Part shown: one piece after another, positions 22,014 to 33,390 of the stretch
How the letters are laid out: each line of letters begins with the position of its first letter
Numbering within the stretch: the first letter of the stretch is position 1
Source of the DNA: Cephalotus follicularis
Taxonomy: Eukaryota; Streptophyta; Magnoliopsida; Oxalidales; Cephalotaceae
Length of the DNA: 64,000 nt
Direction of reading: 5' to 3'
NCBI GenBank assembly: GCA_001972305.1
Contig: BDDD01002692.1
Location: forward strand, 10,649 to 74,648
Translations under genes and position numbers: made by a program
The notes under the pieces: model-generated
Database searches by the model: none
What the model was told of the DNA's origin: nothing
Seen by the model: the letters and a program-made list of their open reading frames with translations, nothing else

Positions 22014-23504
22014 ATGAACTCAAACATGGGAGAAAGCCAAAACATCTCCAAACCCCCTTTCTTCGATGGCAATAACTATAGCCATTGGAAGGCCAAGATG
22101 ACTATTTTTATTCAATCTCTTGACTATAATCTTTGGGACCTCATAGTTGATGGTCCAAATCTCCCCACCATCGCACTTGAGAATGGGGAAGTTATTTCCA
22201 AACCTAGGAACCTATATGATGACAATGATAGAAAACGGGTCCAAATAAATGCTAAGGCCAAACATATTATTATTTGTGCTATTAATTCAAATGATTTTAA
22301 TAGAATTTCGTCTTGCATTTCCGCTAAGGAAATGTGGGATAGACTTGAGGTCACCTACGAAGGGACTAATCAAGTCAAGGAGGCAAAAGTTAGCATGCTT
22401 GTTTATGAGTATGAAATGTTTACCATGAACGAGAATGAGGATATTAAATCTATGTTCTCTAGATTTACTAACATTATTAATGCTTTACAAGCTTTGGATA
22501 AGACATATTCTAATAGTGAAATGGTAAGGAAAATTCTTAGGTGCTTGCCAAGATCATGGATGCCAAAGGTCACCGCCATTGAGGAAGCAAAGAACCTCAA
22601 TGTTCTTGCATTGGAAGATCTCCTTGGGTCATTGATGACTCGTGAATTATCAATGCAAAAGAAGGATGATGATGAAGAAAAAGAAAAGAAGAAGAAAAAG
22701 ATTGTAGCTTTGAAGTCATCCCAAACCGAAGACTCCGAGGATGATGATGAAGAAGAGAAGGAACTTGCATTTATCACCCGGAGATTCAAGAAGTTTCTTG
22801 CCAGCAAAAAGAAATTTGGTGGAAGGCAAAACAAGAAATTCCATCAAAAAGGAGAGTCAAGTAAACTTGAAGAAATCATATACTTCGAGTGCAACAAGCC
22901 GGGGCATTACAAAAGCGATTGCCCTCGCCTAAAGAAGAAGGACTTAGTGAAGAAGAAGAAGAAGGCTATGATTGCAACGTGGGATGATAGCGATGAATCC
23001 AGCTCGGATGAAGACACAAACGAAGAGGTAGCTCAAATAGCATTGATGGCCTTGGATGATCAAGAGGAAGAAGAAAATGATGAGGTAACATATGACGAAC
23101 TTGTCTTATTAGTAGAAAAATATAGTTCTATGATTGCATCAATGAAGAAAAAGGTCAAGATATTGATTGTTGAAAATGATGAATTAAAATTGGCTAAGGA
23201 AGAAACCTCAAATGAAATTGAGGTAGATCTCCTTGAAAATGAGATAGCTTACCTTGTAAAGGAAAACAAAAATCTCAAGGAAGAGATAGAAGCCTTAAAG
23301 AAAACCTTTTCAAAATTCTATAATAGTAGTGAGAAGCTTGAAAAACTTCTTGGGATGCAAAGATGCGTATTTGATAAAGCGGGACTAGGATTTGAAGAAA
23401 TGAATAATGTCAAGCTTTATCAAACATTCTTTGATAGAAAGGAGAAAATTGAAAAGGAAAAGGCTAATAAGGCCAAAATCACATCTTTAGTAGCCAACCC
23501 ATGA
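22014..23504 (+). CDS. Sirevirus-type gag, open but truncated
   Basis: A 496-codon uninterrupted frame starts at ATG 22014, 66 bp after the LTR end. Residues 10-200 form the copia gag domain (KPPFFDGNNYSHWKAKM, KEMWDRLEVTYEGT, LRCLPRSW). Residues 205-260 are highly charged and acidic. A CCHC knuckle near residue 290 reads YFECNKPGHYKSDC, with Tyr where the first Cys belongs, so zinc binding is probably impaired. A coiled-coil-like Lys/Glu-rich region follows (residues 365-450). The last eight codons are target DNA (after 23481), so the true C-terminus is lost. Gag is the particle protein that packages element RNA. An open frame this long without any pol is notable; whether it is expressed is unknown. 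Confidence 0.8.
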   Translation: MNSNMGESQNISKPPFFDGNNYSHWKAKMTIFIQSLDYNLWDLIVDGPNLPTIALENGEVISKPRNLYDDNDRKRVQINAKAKHIIICAINSNDFNRISSCISAKEMWDRLEVTYEGTNQVKEAKVSMLVYEYEMFTMNENEDIKSMFSRFTNIINALQALDKTYSNSEMVRKILRCLPRSWMPKVTAIEEAKNLNVLALEDLLGSLMTRELSMQKKDDDEEKEKKKKKIVALKSSQTEDSEDDDEEEKELAFITRRFKKFLASKKKFGGRQNKKFHQKGESSKLEEIIYFECNKPGHYKSDCPRLKKKDLVKKKKKAMIATWDDSDESSSDEDTNEEVAQIALMALDDQEEEENDEVTYDELVLLVEKYSSMIASMKKKVKILIVENDELKLAKEETSNEIEVDLLENEIAYLVKENKNLKEEIEALKKTFSKFYNSSEKLEKLLGMQRCVFDKAGLGFEEMNNVKLYQTFFDRKEKIEKEKANKAKITSLVANP

Positions 23505-23653
23505 AAATGAGGTAACATACTAATGAATTGAGACTTCAACTCATAGTTGTTCTCTTGGGCAACCAGTAGAAGAATACAAGATGGTTGTGCCGTTCAAGTA
23601 GGATAAAATCGATCCTTCAAAGTTCCTGATGCTTGTTGATGTTCTTTACTCAT
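23482..23653 (-). pseudogene. Athila-like gypsy gag, N-terminal fragment
   Basis: From a start codon at 23653 the minus strand encodes a short N-terminus with TLKDRFYPT, then an in-frame stop, then NNYELKSQFISMLPHFHGLA, which matches the conserved start of Athila-type gag. It is interrupted at 23482 by the Sirevirus fragment. The start is chosen because it lies about 170 bp downstream of the primer site and directly precedes the conserved region. Confidence 0.75.
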
Positions 23654-23820
23654 GGTTGCTCTCTCAACTCATTCCAAATGATGTTTAGAATTTTGAACCC
23701 AGACACTCATACACCACAAAACAAAATTAGATATTTATTTATTTATTACTTATTATTTTTTTATAAAGAAAAACTAAAACACTCCAAAAAATTTAACAAA
23801 GAAATTACTAATCACACGCT

Positions 23821-23840
23821 ATCTCCCAAGCAACAGCGCC
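23821..23840 (-). other. Primer-binding site of the Athila-like gypsy
   Basis: The minus strand reads GGCGCTGTTGCTTGGGAGAT, a two- to three-mismatch version of the TGGCGCCGTTGCCGGGGA site (Asp tRNA) used by plant Athila/Tat elements. It lies seven bases inside the LTR end and confirms the minus orientation of the host element. Confidence 0.8.
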
Positions 23841-24494
23841 AAAAACTTGTTTAGAACAAAATTATACCTCAAGCATACGAATCGTGTGTAGATGCGGGTT
23901 GAACTCAAGCATGTGTGTTGATTAAAAATCTCAATTAGCAACTTAGACATAGTGTACCAATTAACTAGAATTATTTCTCACAAACTAGTAAGAGACTAAA
24001 TAATAAAAATTAACTATTAAAATTAACAATCCTATGAGAGATAAAAACAAATTCTTATATGAAAAACACTTCGGGATAAAATCTACCATGAAATCAATCC
24101 AAATTATTAATCAAAATAACACTCAAATTGCATGTGTGATGAATTAAGTCAATAAGAGATAGGGTCAATAGACAAGTATGTCCTCTGAGTATTGCATTAA
24201 ACAAACAAAGTATTAATTTATCACAACGTCAATAATTATGCATACGAACACAAAAGATGACATGAATAATTCAGACAATACAAATAAATATTTGAACATA
24301 TGATTTAATAAAATTAAACACGTAGATTAATAAAGATTATCAATTTTTTATGTTTTTATGGTTTTATCTAATCCTTAAGTTTGAGATTTTAATTAATCAT
24401 AAGTAAACTGAAAATAAATGAATAAAGATAAAGACTTAATTATTGAATATGAGACTAGAAAAATACTTCAAATAAATCTTAATTGTTATAAACT

Positions 24495-24696
24495 TGTGGG
24501 ATTAACTAACAGTTGAAGATTATACTACAAAGAGAGATTGAGAGAGAATAAAAGATTTTCTTATTATGAATTCCTTAATTTCTTCGTAACAATACATTAC
24601 TATTTATAGGAGTTTAGGGGGTTGTTAGAATAGTAATCATGGTTATTGGAATAGTATTTTATACCTAGTTTTTGCCTAATTTTGACTGATTTTACA
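24495..24696 (-). repeat. 3' LTR of short-LTR copia
   Basis: TGTGGGATTAAC...TTTTACA; matches 30251-30427 with about 25 bp of extra sequence and several substitutions, indicating an old insertion. Confidence 0.85.
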
Positions 24697-24843
24697 ATAC
24701 TCCCCATTGAATTTCTATTCCACATTACTATGACTGCCTCGTTAAAACCTTGTTAGAAAAAACCCATTGGGATAAAAACCTTTGTGAAGGAAAAAGAGTA
24801 CAGTCTCCCCCAGAAACAAAACTTCAGAAGTTCTTGAACTGTA

Positions 24844-27800
24844 TTAATGAAGATCTTTAATCTGACGCATCCCAATATCATGTCTGAGCTTCTTGAATGT
24901 AGTACCTGGTAAATCCTTCGTAAATAAATCCGCTAAATTGTCACTTGATCGGATTTGTTGTACATCAATATTACCATTTTTATGAAGCTCATGGGTGTAG
25001 AAGAATTTTGGTGAAATATGTTTCGTTCGATCACCCTTGATATATCCTCCTCTGAGTTGTGTGATACAAGTAGCATTATCTTCATATATTACTGTGGGAT
25101 TATTTCTAATCGAGGATAGTCCACATGACTCTTGTATATGTTGAATCATTGATCTCAACTATATACATTCTCAGCTTGCTTCATGAATTGCATGGATCTC
25201 TGAATGATTCGAAGAAGTTGTTGTCATTGTCTATTTTGTTGATCGCCATGATATAGCAGTGTCACAAAATGTTAATACATAACCGGTTTGTGATCTTGCT
25301 TTATGTGGATCAGATAAGTATCCCACATCAGCATATCCAATCAATGTTGTTTTTATTCCCCTTGGATAAAATAAACTCATATCAGTGCTTCCACGTAGAT
25401 AACGCGTTATGTGCTTAATCCCATTCCAGTGCCTTCTTGTTAGTGTAGAGTTATATCTTGCTAGCAAATTAACGAAAAATACAATATCAGGTTTAGTGCA
25501 ATTTGCAAGATATAATAGCGCTATAATTGCGCTAAGATAAGGGACTTCAGGTCCAAGAATTTCTTCTCCTTCTTCTTGAGGATGAAATGGATCCTTCTTA
25601 ACATCAAGAGATCGGATGACCATTTGAGTGCTTAGAGGATAAGCTTTGTCCATGTTGAATTGACTAAGAACCTTTTCAATGTATGTGGATTGATAAATGA
25701 AGATCCCAGATGATATGTGCTCCACCTGTATACCAAGACAAAATTTTGTTTTTCCAAGATCTTTCATTTCAAACTCACCCTTTAAATAGGTCGCAGTCTT
25801 TGTAAGTTCTTCAGAAGTACCTACAAGATTTAAGTCATCCACATATACTGCAATAATAGCAAATCCATCGTTAGATTTTTTGATAAAAATACATGGACAT
25901 ATTTGATCATTTGTATACCCTTCTTTGATTAAATATTCACTTAGTAGATTGTACCACATTCGACCAGATTGTTTCAATCCATACAACGAACGTTGTAGCT
26001 TAATTGAATACATGTGACGAGATTTGTTCGATTCAGGAATTTTAAATCTATCAGGAATTCTCATTTATATGTCACTATCAAGTGATCCATATAAGTATGC
26101 TGTTACTACGTCCATAAGACGAGTTTCAAGTCCGTTCGAAGAAGCCATACTAATTAGGAATCGAAAAGTGATTCCATCCATAACTGGAGAATATGTTTCC
26201 TGGTAATCAATACCCGGTCTCTGTGAGAACCCTTGAGCTACAAGCCTTGTTTTGTATCTCACAATTTCATTTTTCTCATTTCGTTTTTGAACAAATATCC
26301 ATCTGAATCTAATAGGGGTTACGCCATTTTGTGTTTGAATTATTGGTCCAAATACTTCTCGTTTGCACAAAGATTACAATTATGCTAGTATTGCATCTTT
26401 CCAATTTGGCCAATCATTTCTTCGTTGACATTGTTCAATACTTTGTGGTTCAGGATCCATAACAGGATTTGCAATATCCAATGCAACGACATAGGCAAAC
26501 TTGTCATGAACTATAATCTCATCTCGATTCCATATTTGTTCATTATGTGCATAATTAATCGAGACTTCTTGATTTTGAAATTTCACAGCCTCTTCAGGGC
26601 TTCGTACTCTCTCTAGAGTCAATGTGGGTGCTGAAAATAACACATTATCTTGTGTTAATCCTATTTCAGGGTTTTGTACACTACCCTTATTTGCCTTTCG
26701 TTTTCGTGGTATAATATCTTTAGCACCAATTGGTCTACCATGTTTCAACTGTGGTTTAGACTTTAATAAATCGATTGAGCTTTCACTAGCTTTAGATATA
26801 TCAATTCTTACTAGAGCATTCACAGCTGGTATATAAGATTTTACCACTTTTTGAGCATCATTAAATGCATCTAGCATTTGATTAGTAATATTTTGCAAAT
26901 TAAAGATCCTTTGAACTTGTAGTTCACATTCGTTTGTACGTGGATCAAAATTATGTACTCTTGATGCTTTCCATGAAATTTTATTTTCATTTTTCAATAA
27001 AATCTTTTCTCCCTCTAACACTGAAAAACCAATTCATTAAAGTGACAGTCTGCATAACGTGCAGTAAACATGTCACCTGTTAATGGTTCAAGATACCTTA
27101 TAATTGATGGAGAATCAAATCCCACATAAACGCCAAGTCTGCGTTGTGATCCCATCTTACTCCGCTGAGGAGGTGAAATAGGGACATATACTGCACATCC
27201 AAACACTCTTAAGTGGGATATGTTTGGTTCTTGACCAAGAACAAGTTGCAATGGAGAATATTTATGATATACAGTCGGTCTTATACGTATAAGAGCAGCA
27301 GCATGCAATATCGCATGTCCCCAAGATGAAATGGGTAACTTTGACCTCATCAATAAAGCACGAGCAATCAATTGAAGTCTTTTGATAAGAGATTCGGCTA
27401 ACCCATTTTGGGTGTGTACGTGAGGAACAGGATGTTCAATGGCAATTCCTATTGCCATACAATATTCATCAAATGCTTTAGAATAAAATTCAGCAGCATT
27501 ATCTAGCCGAATAGACTTTATGGGATGATCTGAAAATTGTGCTCGTAATTTATTTATTTGAGCAAATAGTCTCGCAAATGCAACATTGCGAGTTGAAAGT
27601 AAGCATACATGCGACCATCTTATCGATACATCTATTAAGACCATGAAATACCGAAATGGTCCAGACGGTGGATTAATTGGTCCACAAATATGTCATTGAA
27701 TTCTCTCTAAGAATTTTGGAGATTCTACAACCACTTTTGTTGTAGATAGTCTTATAATGAGTTTTTCTTGTGAACAAGCAATGCAATGGTTCTCATTATT

Positions 27801-28397
27801 CAATAGCATTTTCTGCTTTTTAAGTGGATGGCTATGTGAACTTTCAATGATTCGACGCATCATTGTCACACCTAGGTGGCCTAGCCGTTCATGCCAAATC
27901 ATGAACCCTTTTAAGTCTATGACTTTTGAATCTACAACATTATGAGATTCAATTGCTCTAATTTTCATAATGTATAGCCCAGAAGAAAGCCCAGGGAGTT
28001 TCTCCAATATTTGCTTTTGGGGGGAAGCATTATCAGTGATATAAAGATATTCTTTGCAATTTTTCTTTGTGATTTCAATATGATAACTATTACGGCGAAT
28101 ATCTTTGAAACTAAGCAAGTTTCTTCTAGACTTTGTCGAATATAAAGCGTCCATGATGAGCATTTGTGTTCCATTTGATAACACAAAACTGGCCATCCCA
28201 AAACCTTCAATTAAGTCTGATGTACCAGAAATTGTTCCGACATTAGCCTTTGCTATTGTCAAATGTGAAAAATATTTTTCACTCTGGAATATTGTGTGTG
28301 TTGTTACACTGTCAGCTATGCATATATCTCCAACATCCATTGTATGATGATCTATAGATAAAAGCACACATGTTAACTTCATAAACACTTTATTCAA
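24844..28397 (-). pseudogene. Copia pol of the short-LTR element (protease, integrase, RT, RNase H)
   Basis: Minus-strand domains in order: a protease-like CIADSVTTHTIF (DS instead of DSG/DTG) near 28320; GAG-pre-integrase and the integrase Zn finger WHERLGH...CIAC (27880-27750); the integrase core with IDVS, RLDNAAEF and the Glu of NGLAES (27644-27015); a linker region (27021-26380); reverse transcriptase (26370-25231) with FVQKRNEKNEIVRYKTRLVAQG and the active-site YVDDLNLVG; and RNase H with ADVGYLSDPHKARSQTGY and, at 25100, the YEDNATCI motif. The frame is broken at least near 28397, 27690, 27018, 26375, 26064 (TAA in place of a Tyr codon) and 25200. The protein once copied element RNA into DNA and integrated it; this copy is dead. 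Confidence 0.9.
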
Positions 28398-28430
28398 AAG
28401 TGATAAACATTAAAACAATAACACATAACA

Positions 28431-29486
28431 TCAACCGAGATGGAAGTCTTCGTCGACAATCACTTGATTCATTTTCTCGTTTGGATCAGTTACGAAATCA
28501 GCAATGTCCAAATGGGTTATACCCATTGAACCAAAGTCTGATTGCGTAGTTTCCAAAGGGTCACAATGACCTATACAATTTGTTTCAATTCGTTTGTCTT
28601 TCTCTTTCAGAGAAGCTTGATATAAGTCGACCCAATGCTTCGTTGTGCGATAAGCACGGTACCAATGACCTTCCATACAACATCAATTGCAATTACCCTT
28701 TCTATTTTGAGTTTGTTCATCATTACTGGATTGTGCAGGATTGCGCCATTTTTGACGTTGTTTTGTCTCAAGATTTTATCATTTCATGCTATTATTATTA
28801 CGTGGCCCCAAGAAATTTTGATTTCTTCCACTGCCACGTCCTCGTCCACGCCCTCTTCCTCGTCCTCCAAAATGGGATGAAGTTTCATTTACCTCTAGTA
28901 AAGGGGCTGAACCAGTCAGACGACTTTCATGATTTTGCAGGAGTAATTCATTATTTTGCTCCGCAATAAGAAGAGATCCAATTAGTTCACGATATTTCTT
29001 GAACTCGTGCAACCTATACTGTTGTTGTAGTAACACATTGGATGCATGAAATGTTCGATATGTTTTCTCCAGCAACATATCCTCGGTGATAACTTCACCA
29101 CACATCTTTAATTGTGATACAATTTTGAACAACGTGAAATTATATTCCGAAACTGTTTAGAAATTTTGAAATCGTAGTTGTGACCAATCATTCAATACTT
29201 TTGGTAGTACAACAGCTTTCAAGTCCTCAAACCTATCATTTAGGTTTTGCCACAGTTCAAGTGGATTTTTAACAGTTAAATATTCATATTTCAGGCCATC
29301 ATCAATTTAATGCCTTAGGAAAATCAGCGCAGTGGCGCGTTCCTCATTTGATGCTGTATTATCTTCATCAATTGTGTGCTTTAATTTCTTAGCACTCAAA
29401 TGCAGTTTCACATCAAGCACCCATGATAGATAATTCTTTCCAGAAATATCAAGAGCAATGAATTTCTGATTTTTAATGTTTACCAT
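28431..29486 (-). pseudogene. Copia gag of the short-LTR element
   Basis: From a start at 29486 the minus strand encodes an N-terminal gag region (LDISGKNYLSWVLDVKLHL), with in-frame stops near 29310 and 29160. The frame 29132-28779 holds the conserved EDMLLEKTYRTFHASNVLLQQQYR segment and a Gly/Arg-rich GRGRGRGRGSGR tract, and 28680-28600 is the knuckle region (GHWYRAYRT, degenerate Cys). The order and spacing fit a plant copia gag of about 350 residues. Confidence 0.8.
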
Positions 29487-30250
29487 TTTTATACTGAATC
29501 AAAAGATAAAATAAATGTCATTTAAGCATAGTACATAAATAAAGTTTACTGCAATAAAAAAATTTTGGGACCTCATTGGTGCAATCATAGACCACGCTCA
29601 TTTTCCCCCGATTTAATCAGGGCATGAGACCACTTGAGCATAATGGGACTTGTCGAGACTCGAACGTCGGACCTCATGCATGAATCGGCTTCCTACCACT
29701 AAGTCACCACCTCAAGTGATAATAACGGTTTGCAATAATAAATATATAGATATATGATAATATGTTTACTTAGATTATTACTTGAACAAAATATCATATA
29801 ATTGTAATAAATAAAATTGATCATAAAGCAAGTAATGTAAACAGTAAACGGGTTCTCACTTATACATCGTAAGGTGATACCGTTATATATTAAATATATA
29901 GGTTCCCACAAAGTCTCGGGCAATTCTAGTAGACAAATGGTACCTCAAGAACAATAAATCACAACAATGTTTCACACTACGTATATGGTGATCGGTACAT
30001 ATAACTAATATGCTAAAGTAATAATAGAGACATACGTTTTCATACGCCGTCGGTACTCCGTACAAACGATGAAATCGCAAAACTTTATTATATATATAAT
30101 ATACGTTTCCACACATATGCGGTACTCCGACCAATCGATGAAACCGTTAATCTCTATTATTATATATATATGTACATATATATGTGAGAAACTAATTTAA
30201 ATTACCTCAAATCTCAGTTGGATAGAGTCTCGTGCTGATAACGTGTTACT

Positions 30251-30427
30251 TGTGGGATTAACTAACAATTGAAAATTATACTACAAAGAGATTGAGAGAG
30301 AATAAAGATTTTCTTATTATGAATTCCTTAATTTTTTTCAACAATACATTCTTATTTATAGGAGTTTAGAAAGTTGTTAGAATAGTAATTTAAACTTAAT
30401 TTTTATCTAATTTTAACTAATTTTACA
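30251..30427 (-). repeat. 5' LTR of short-LTR copia
   Basis: TGTGGGATTAAC to TTTTACA. A minus-strand TATA-like CTATAAATA lies inside (30351-30359). The primer-binding region follows at 30232-30250. Confidence 0.85.
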
Positions 30428-31204
30428 ATATTAATTATTATATAAAAATTGAGGTAAAAAAACAATACATGAAAAATCAAACAGAATGACACTGCTGCCT
30501 GCTATCGCTGTTGCCGCTCTCCGCTCTCCGCTCTCAGCGCGTCTTTTTTTTAACGTGTGTTTTTATACAAAATTGTAACCGACTAAAATAAACCTACCTA
30601 GTGTGAAGTGAATTACGCGGGTCCCACTCTTATTTTGTTGCATGTGGCACGCGTGGAGAAGCTGCTGGTTCGTGCATTGGAAGCTGAAGCGCATTTGGAG
30701 GACTTGAAGAACCTGATGATGACACGTGGTGGTGACTGCATGGGCTTGGCATTTTGGAGCTTTGGTGCACATGAGATACTGGCGCATTGAATTGCTTTTG
30801 CATTGGAATTTACTGAGTGGCATTAAAATGGCATTGATAAAATATAAAAGCATAATTTTAACTAAAATCGGTTTTTCGACCGTATCTTTTCTTTTGAATT
30901 CCGGAATGTCCAAACCCAAGAATGAAAAGTTCTTCAAATAATTTTACGAATAAAATGAGTCCAATATTAAATATCTTTTGAACTTTAAATTTTGACTTCT
31001 ATCGCCCAAGTGGGTGCACTCTTTAACCGATTTTGATTTCAAATCACTTTGACTCGAAAAGTAGCGTTTTACCTCTATTTTTTCTTATTCCACAATAATA
31101 AATATAATACCTAAAAATACAATAAAACATATCAGAGTAGCTATGTCTAAATGTAAAAATGCATATTTTATGTACCTAAAATTCTCACATAAATGTGCTC
31201 ATCA

Positions 31205-31737
31205 CTAACGGTCGTTTTACAACACATAAAGTACTAAATGTATGTTATGGCTTTCCCAATAAAATGGGCATGTCATTGAACAAAAGAAATAAGTACACCA
31301 TACGAATCTTGGTCTAGTTGTTACTCTAACGCCTAACTTGAGTTTTTCAGCACAATCACTGCCTCATAATATTGTCTGAAATCTCACATTCAGCTATAGA
31401 CAAGCTACATGGAGTTGTGGTGATACTCCATGATCGATCAAGTACACAGGTCTCATCTTAACTTCAACTAAGGCGATGTATAATTTATAATATAACTTTG
31501 TTCGCTCTTCAAGCACCAAAAGTTTAAATATCTCAATTTGCTCGCTAGCTCAGCGCCAAGGTGATTCACCCGTGTGAGTGAGCCTAGTGAAATATTTGCA
31601 AGGATGTGTCTGATTAAAGAATCATTCATAAAAAGCCACACATAATAATAGTATGAATGATTAAAATTTACCAAAGTCATCATACAAGTTAAACGAAATA
31701 ATCACAAATGCACGTATCAAATCCTACATAACCCCGT
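31205..31737. other. Intergenic stretch, no gene seen
   Basis: AT-rich DNA between the Athila-like LTR and a copia pol remnant. It may contain the decayed 3' LTR of that remnant, but I cannot fix ends. The 71-codon minus-strand open frame at 31468-31683 shows no recognisable domain. Confidence 0.5.
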
Positions 31738-32690
31738 GCTTCTAGCATGAAAAAGAAACAAATATTTATCAATAGGCTTAGTCAAGGGATCAACCACCAT
31801 CATGCTAATAGAGATATGATGCAAGATTACCTCACCACGTGATACCATGTCCCGAATAAAGTGATAATGAATATCAATATGTTTCGTCTACCTATGATAC
31901 TTAGAATCCCTAACATATGCAAGTGCAACCATACTATCACAATACATAAGTATAGGCTCCCTGAAATGAGCTATGACTTCTAATCGCTGCAAAAATCTCC
32001 TTAGACACACAACTTCCTGAACTGTTGTTGAACATGCCACATACAAAAGTCTATTTCTTACTACACCAAGAGATAGCACAATCACCAAGTATAAAAGCAT
32101 ACCCTGATGTAGACTTTCGCCCACCTCTGTCACTGGTCCAATCAACGTCACTGTAACCTCTCAGTCTTAAGTCACCCCCATGATAATATAAGATGGGGTT
32201 GGCTATACCACGAAGGTATCGAGTATTCTATTAGCAGCTGTCCAACGAGCTTCCCCATGATTACTCTTATAATGGCTGACCATGCCAAATGCATAACAAA
32301 TGTCTGACCGTGTACACAACATAACATACATCAAACTCCCTATAGCGGCCGCATGTGGTACTTTAGACATACGATTCTTTTTTCATTATTCTTAGGACAT
32401 TGATCTAAATTCAAAACACATCATTTTTCCATTGGAGTATCAACAGGCTTTGAGTTATGTATACGAAAACATTCAATGATCTTTTGAATGTAAGTCTTCT
32501 GAGACAAACCAAGAAGTCTCTTTTAACAATATCTAATTACCTTAACTCTGAGCACATAGCTCGCTACCCCCGTGTCCTTCATCTCAAAAGAAGAGGACAA
32601 CCATTTCTGGGTAGTTATAATCAAATCCATGTCATTCTCAGTTAAGAGAATGTCATCTACATACAAAGCATGGATAAGAATGCCCTAATC
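31738..32690 (-). pseudogene. Copia pol remnant (RT end and RNase H)
   Basis: The minus strand carries, in broken frames, the C-terminal end of copia pol: a MSKVPHAAAIGSLMYVMLCT-type segment (32370-32310), TRSDICYA, RNase H pieces with ATTVQEVVCLRRFL and PILMYCDSMVAL (32030-31930), and a terminal VDPLTKP motif near 31790. It is degraded by several frameshifts and by stops in between. Gag, integrase and LTRs cannot be recognised nearby. Confidence 0.75.
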
Positions 32691-33390
32691 AGTATTCAAA
32701 CTAGTTGGGCTTAATCAAAATGGGTCAACATTTAACCCATGCCCAACTTTTAGCCTGTTACCGAATTAACACCTCGGCCTAAATAAAAGCAGGCCTCAGC
32801 CAATTTAATTAACAAATCTGTTTAAAAACAAATAAGAGTTTTTAGGCCCTCAAAGTAATTAGCCCAAAAACCTGGGCTAAACATTAAACCAAAGCCCAAA
32901 AGTTTTGATCAGACCCATGAAAAGCGACCCGTTTGACACCCATCTGTAACCCGTTTGCCATCTCTAGGGTTTCAGAACATTTTTGAAACCCATATCTCAT
33001 TGCTGTCATCGTCCTAGATCATCGGTGTTCGCGGCACCACTCCGGTTACATCGGCATGCACCACGTGCACTAGTGGCACGCATGACATCCGTTGCTGCCC
33101 CTAACGCACATATTGTCGTTTTCAAATATGCGTTTTCATTTTTTTTGGTTGAAACCGGTGCTCCAACGGATGGTCACCGGTGCGATTCGTCCCTCGATGT
33201 CTTGCACTGGTGGCCAGTGCTCACCGGATAGCATCGGTCCCGACGAAGGTGACGCATCGTTTGCGATTTCCTTCAACGCGTTTTGATTTTGATTTTGATT
33301 TTTGATTTTTTTTTTGGCTCAAATCAGTTTTTTTAGTTTATTTTAATTAATAACAATTTTTTAATTAAATCAATTGTGATATATTATTAA
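32691..33390. other. Intergenic stretch, no gene seen
   Basis: Low-complexity and AT-rich segments with a more GC-rich patch at 32960-33290 that contains two short plus-strand open frames. These have no recognisable motif, overlap each other and lack any codon pattern I trust. T-rich runs follow (33285-33345). Confidence 0.5.

Larger units (their letters stand above)
20813..23481 (+). mobile_element. Sirevirus-like copia fragment: one LTR plus gag, with perfect CATCT target duplication
   Basis: The insertion starts exactly at LTR end TGTTGACATT and is preceded by CATCT (20808-20812). It ends in the middle of gag at ...CCAAAATCA, followed by CATCT (23482-23486) and resumed Athila gag. Removing the insert and one CATCT restores the gag reading frame of the target. 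There is no pol and no second LTR. A 5-bp duplication is the normal mark of copia integrase, so the truncated form itself may have integrated. Confidence 0.75.
24495..30427 (-). mobile_element. Nearly complete short-LTR Ty1/copia element (5.9 kb)
   Basis: Two similar short LTRs (24495-24696, 202 bp; 30251-30427, 177 bp) flank a full gag-pol order on the minus strand. The right LTR is followed inward by ACACGTTATCAGCACGAG, its primer-binding region, and the left LTR is preceded by the purine-rich AATGGGGAGTA. I could not find a clear target duplication, perhaps because of sequence decay. The insertion splits the Athila-like LTR. Confidence 0.85.
23848..31204 (-). repeat. 5' LTR of the Athila-like gypsy, split by a nested copia
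   Basis: LTR parts are 23848-24494 and 30428-31204 (about 1.42 kb once the copia is removed). The inner end is TGTTTAGAAC next to the primer site. The outer end is ...GTGCTCATCA (minus TGATGAGCACATT). The outer end is inferred from the TG..CA rule and from resemblance to known Athila-type LTR starts; the 3' LTR is outside the window, so it cannot be verified here. No palindrome cluster of the GTCGAC type is seen in this LTR. Confidence 0.65.

Noticed and set aside
24495-30427. A 5-bp target duplication for the short-LTR copia
   Set aside because: The flanks (ending AAACT at the left, starting ATATT at the right) do not match, and I found no convincing alternative boundary.
32983-33286. Possible small gene in the GC-richer patch
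   Set aside because: Two overlapping frames of similar size without a domain, splice-like structure or upstream signals.
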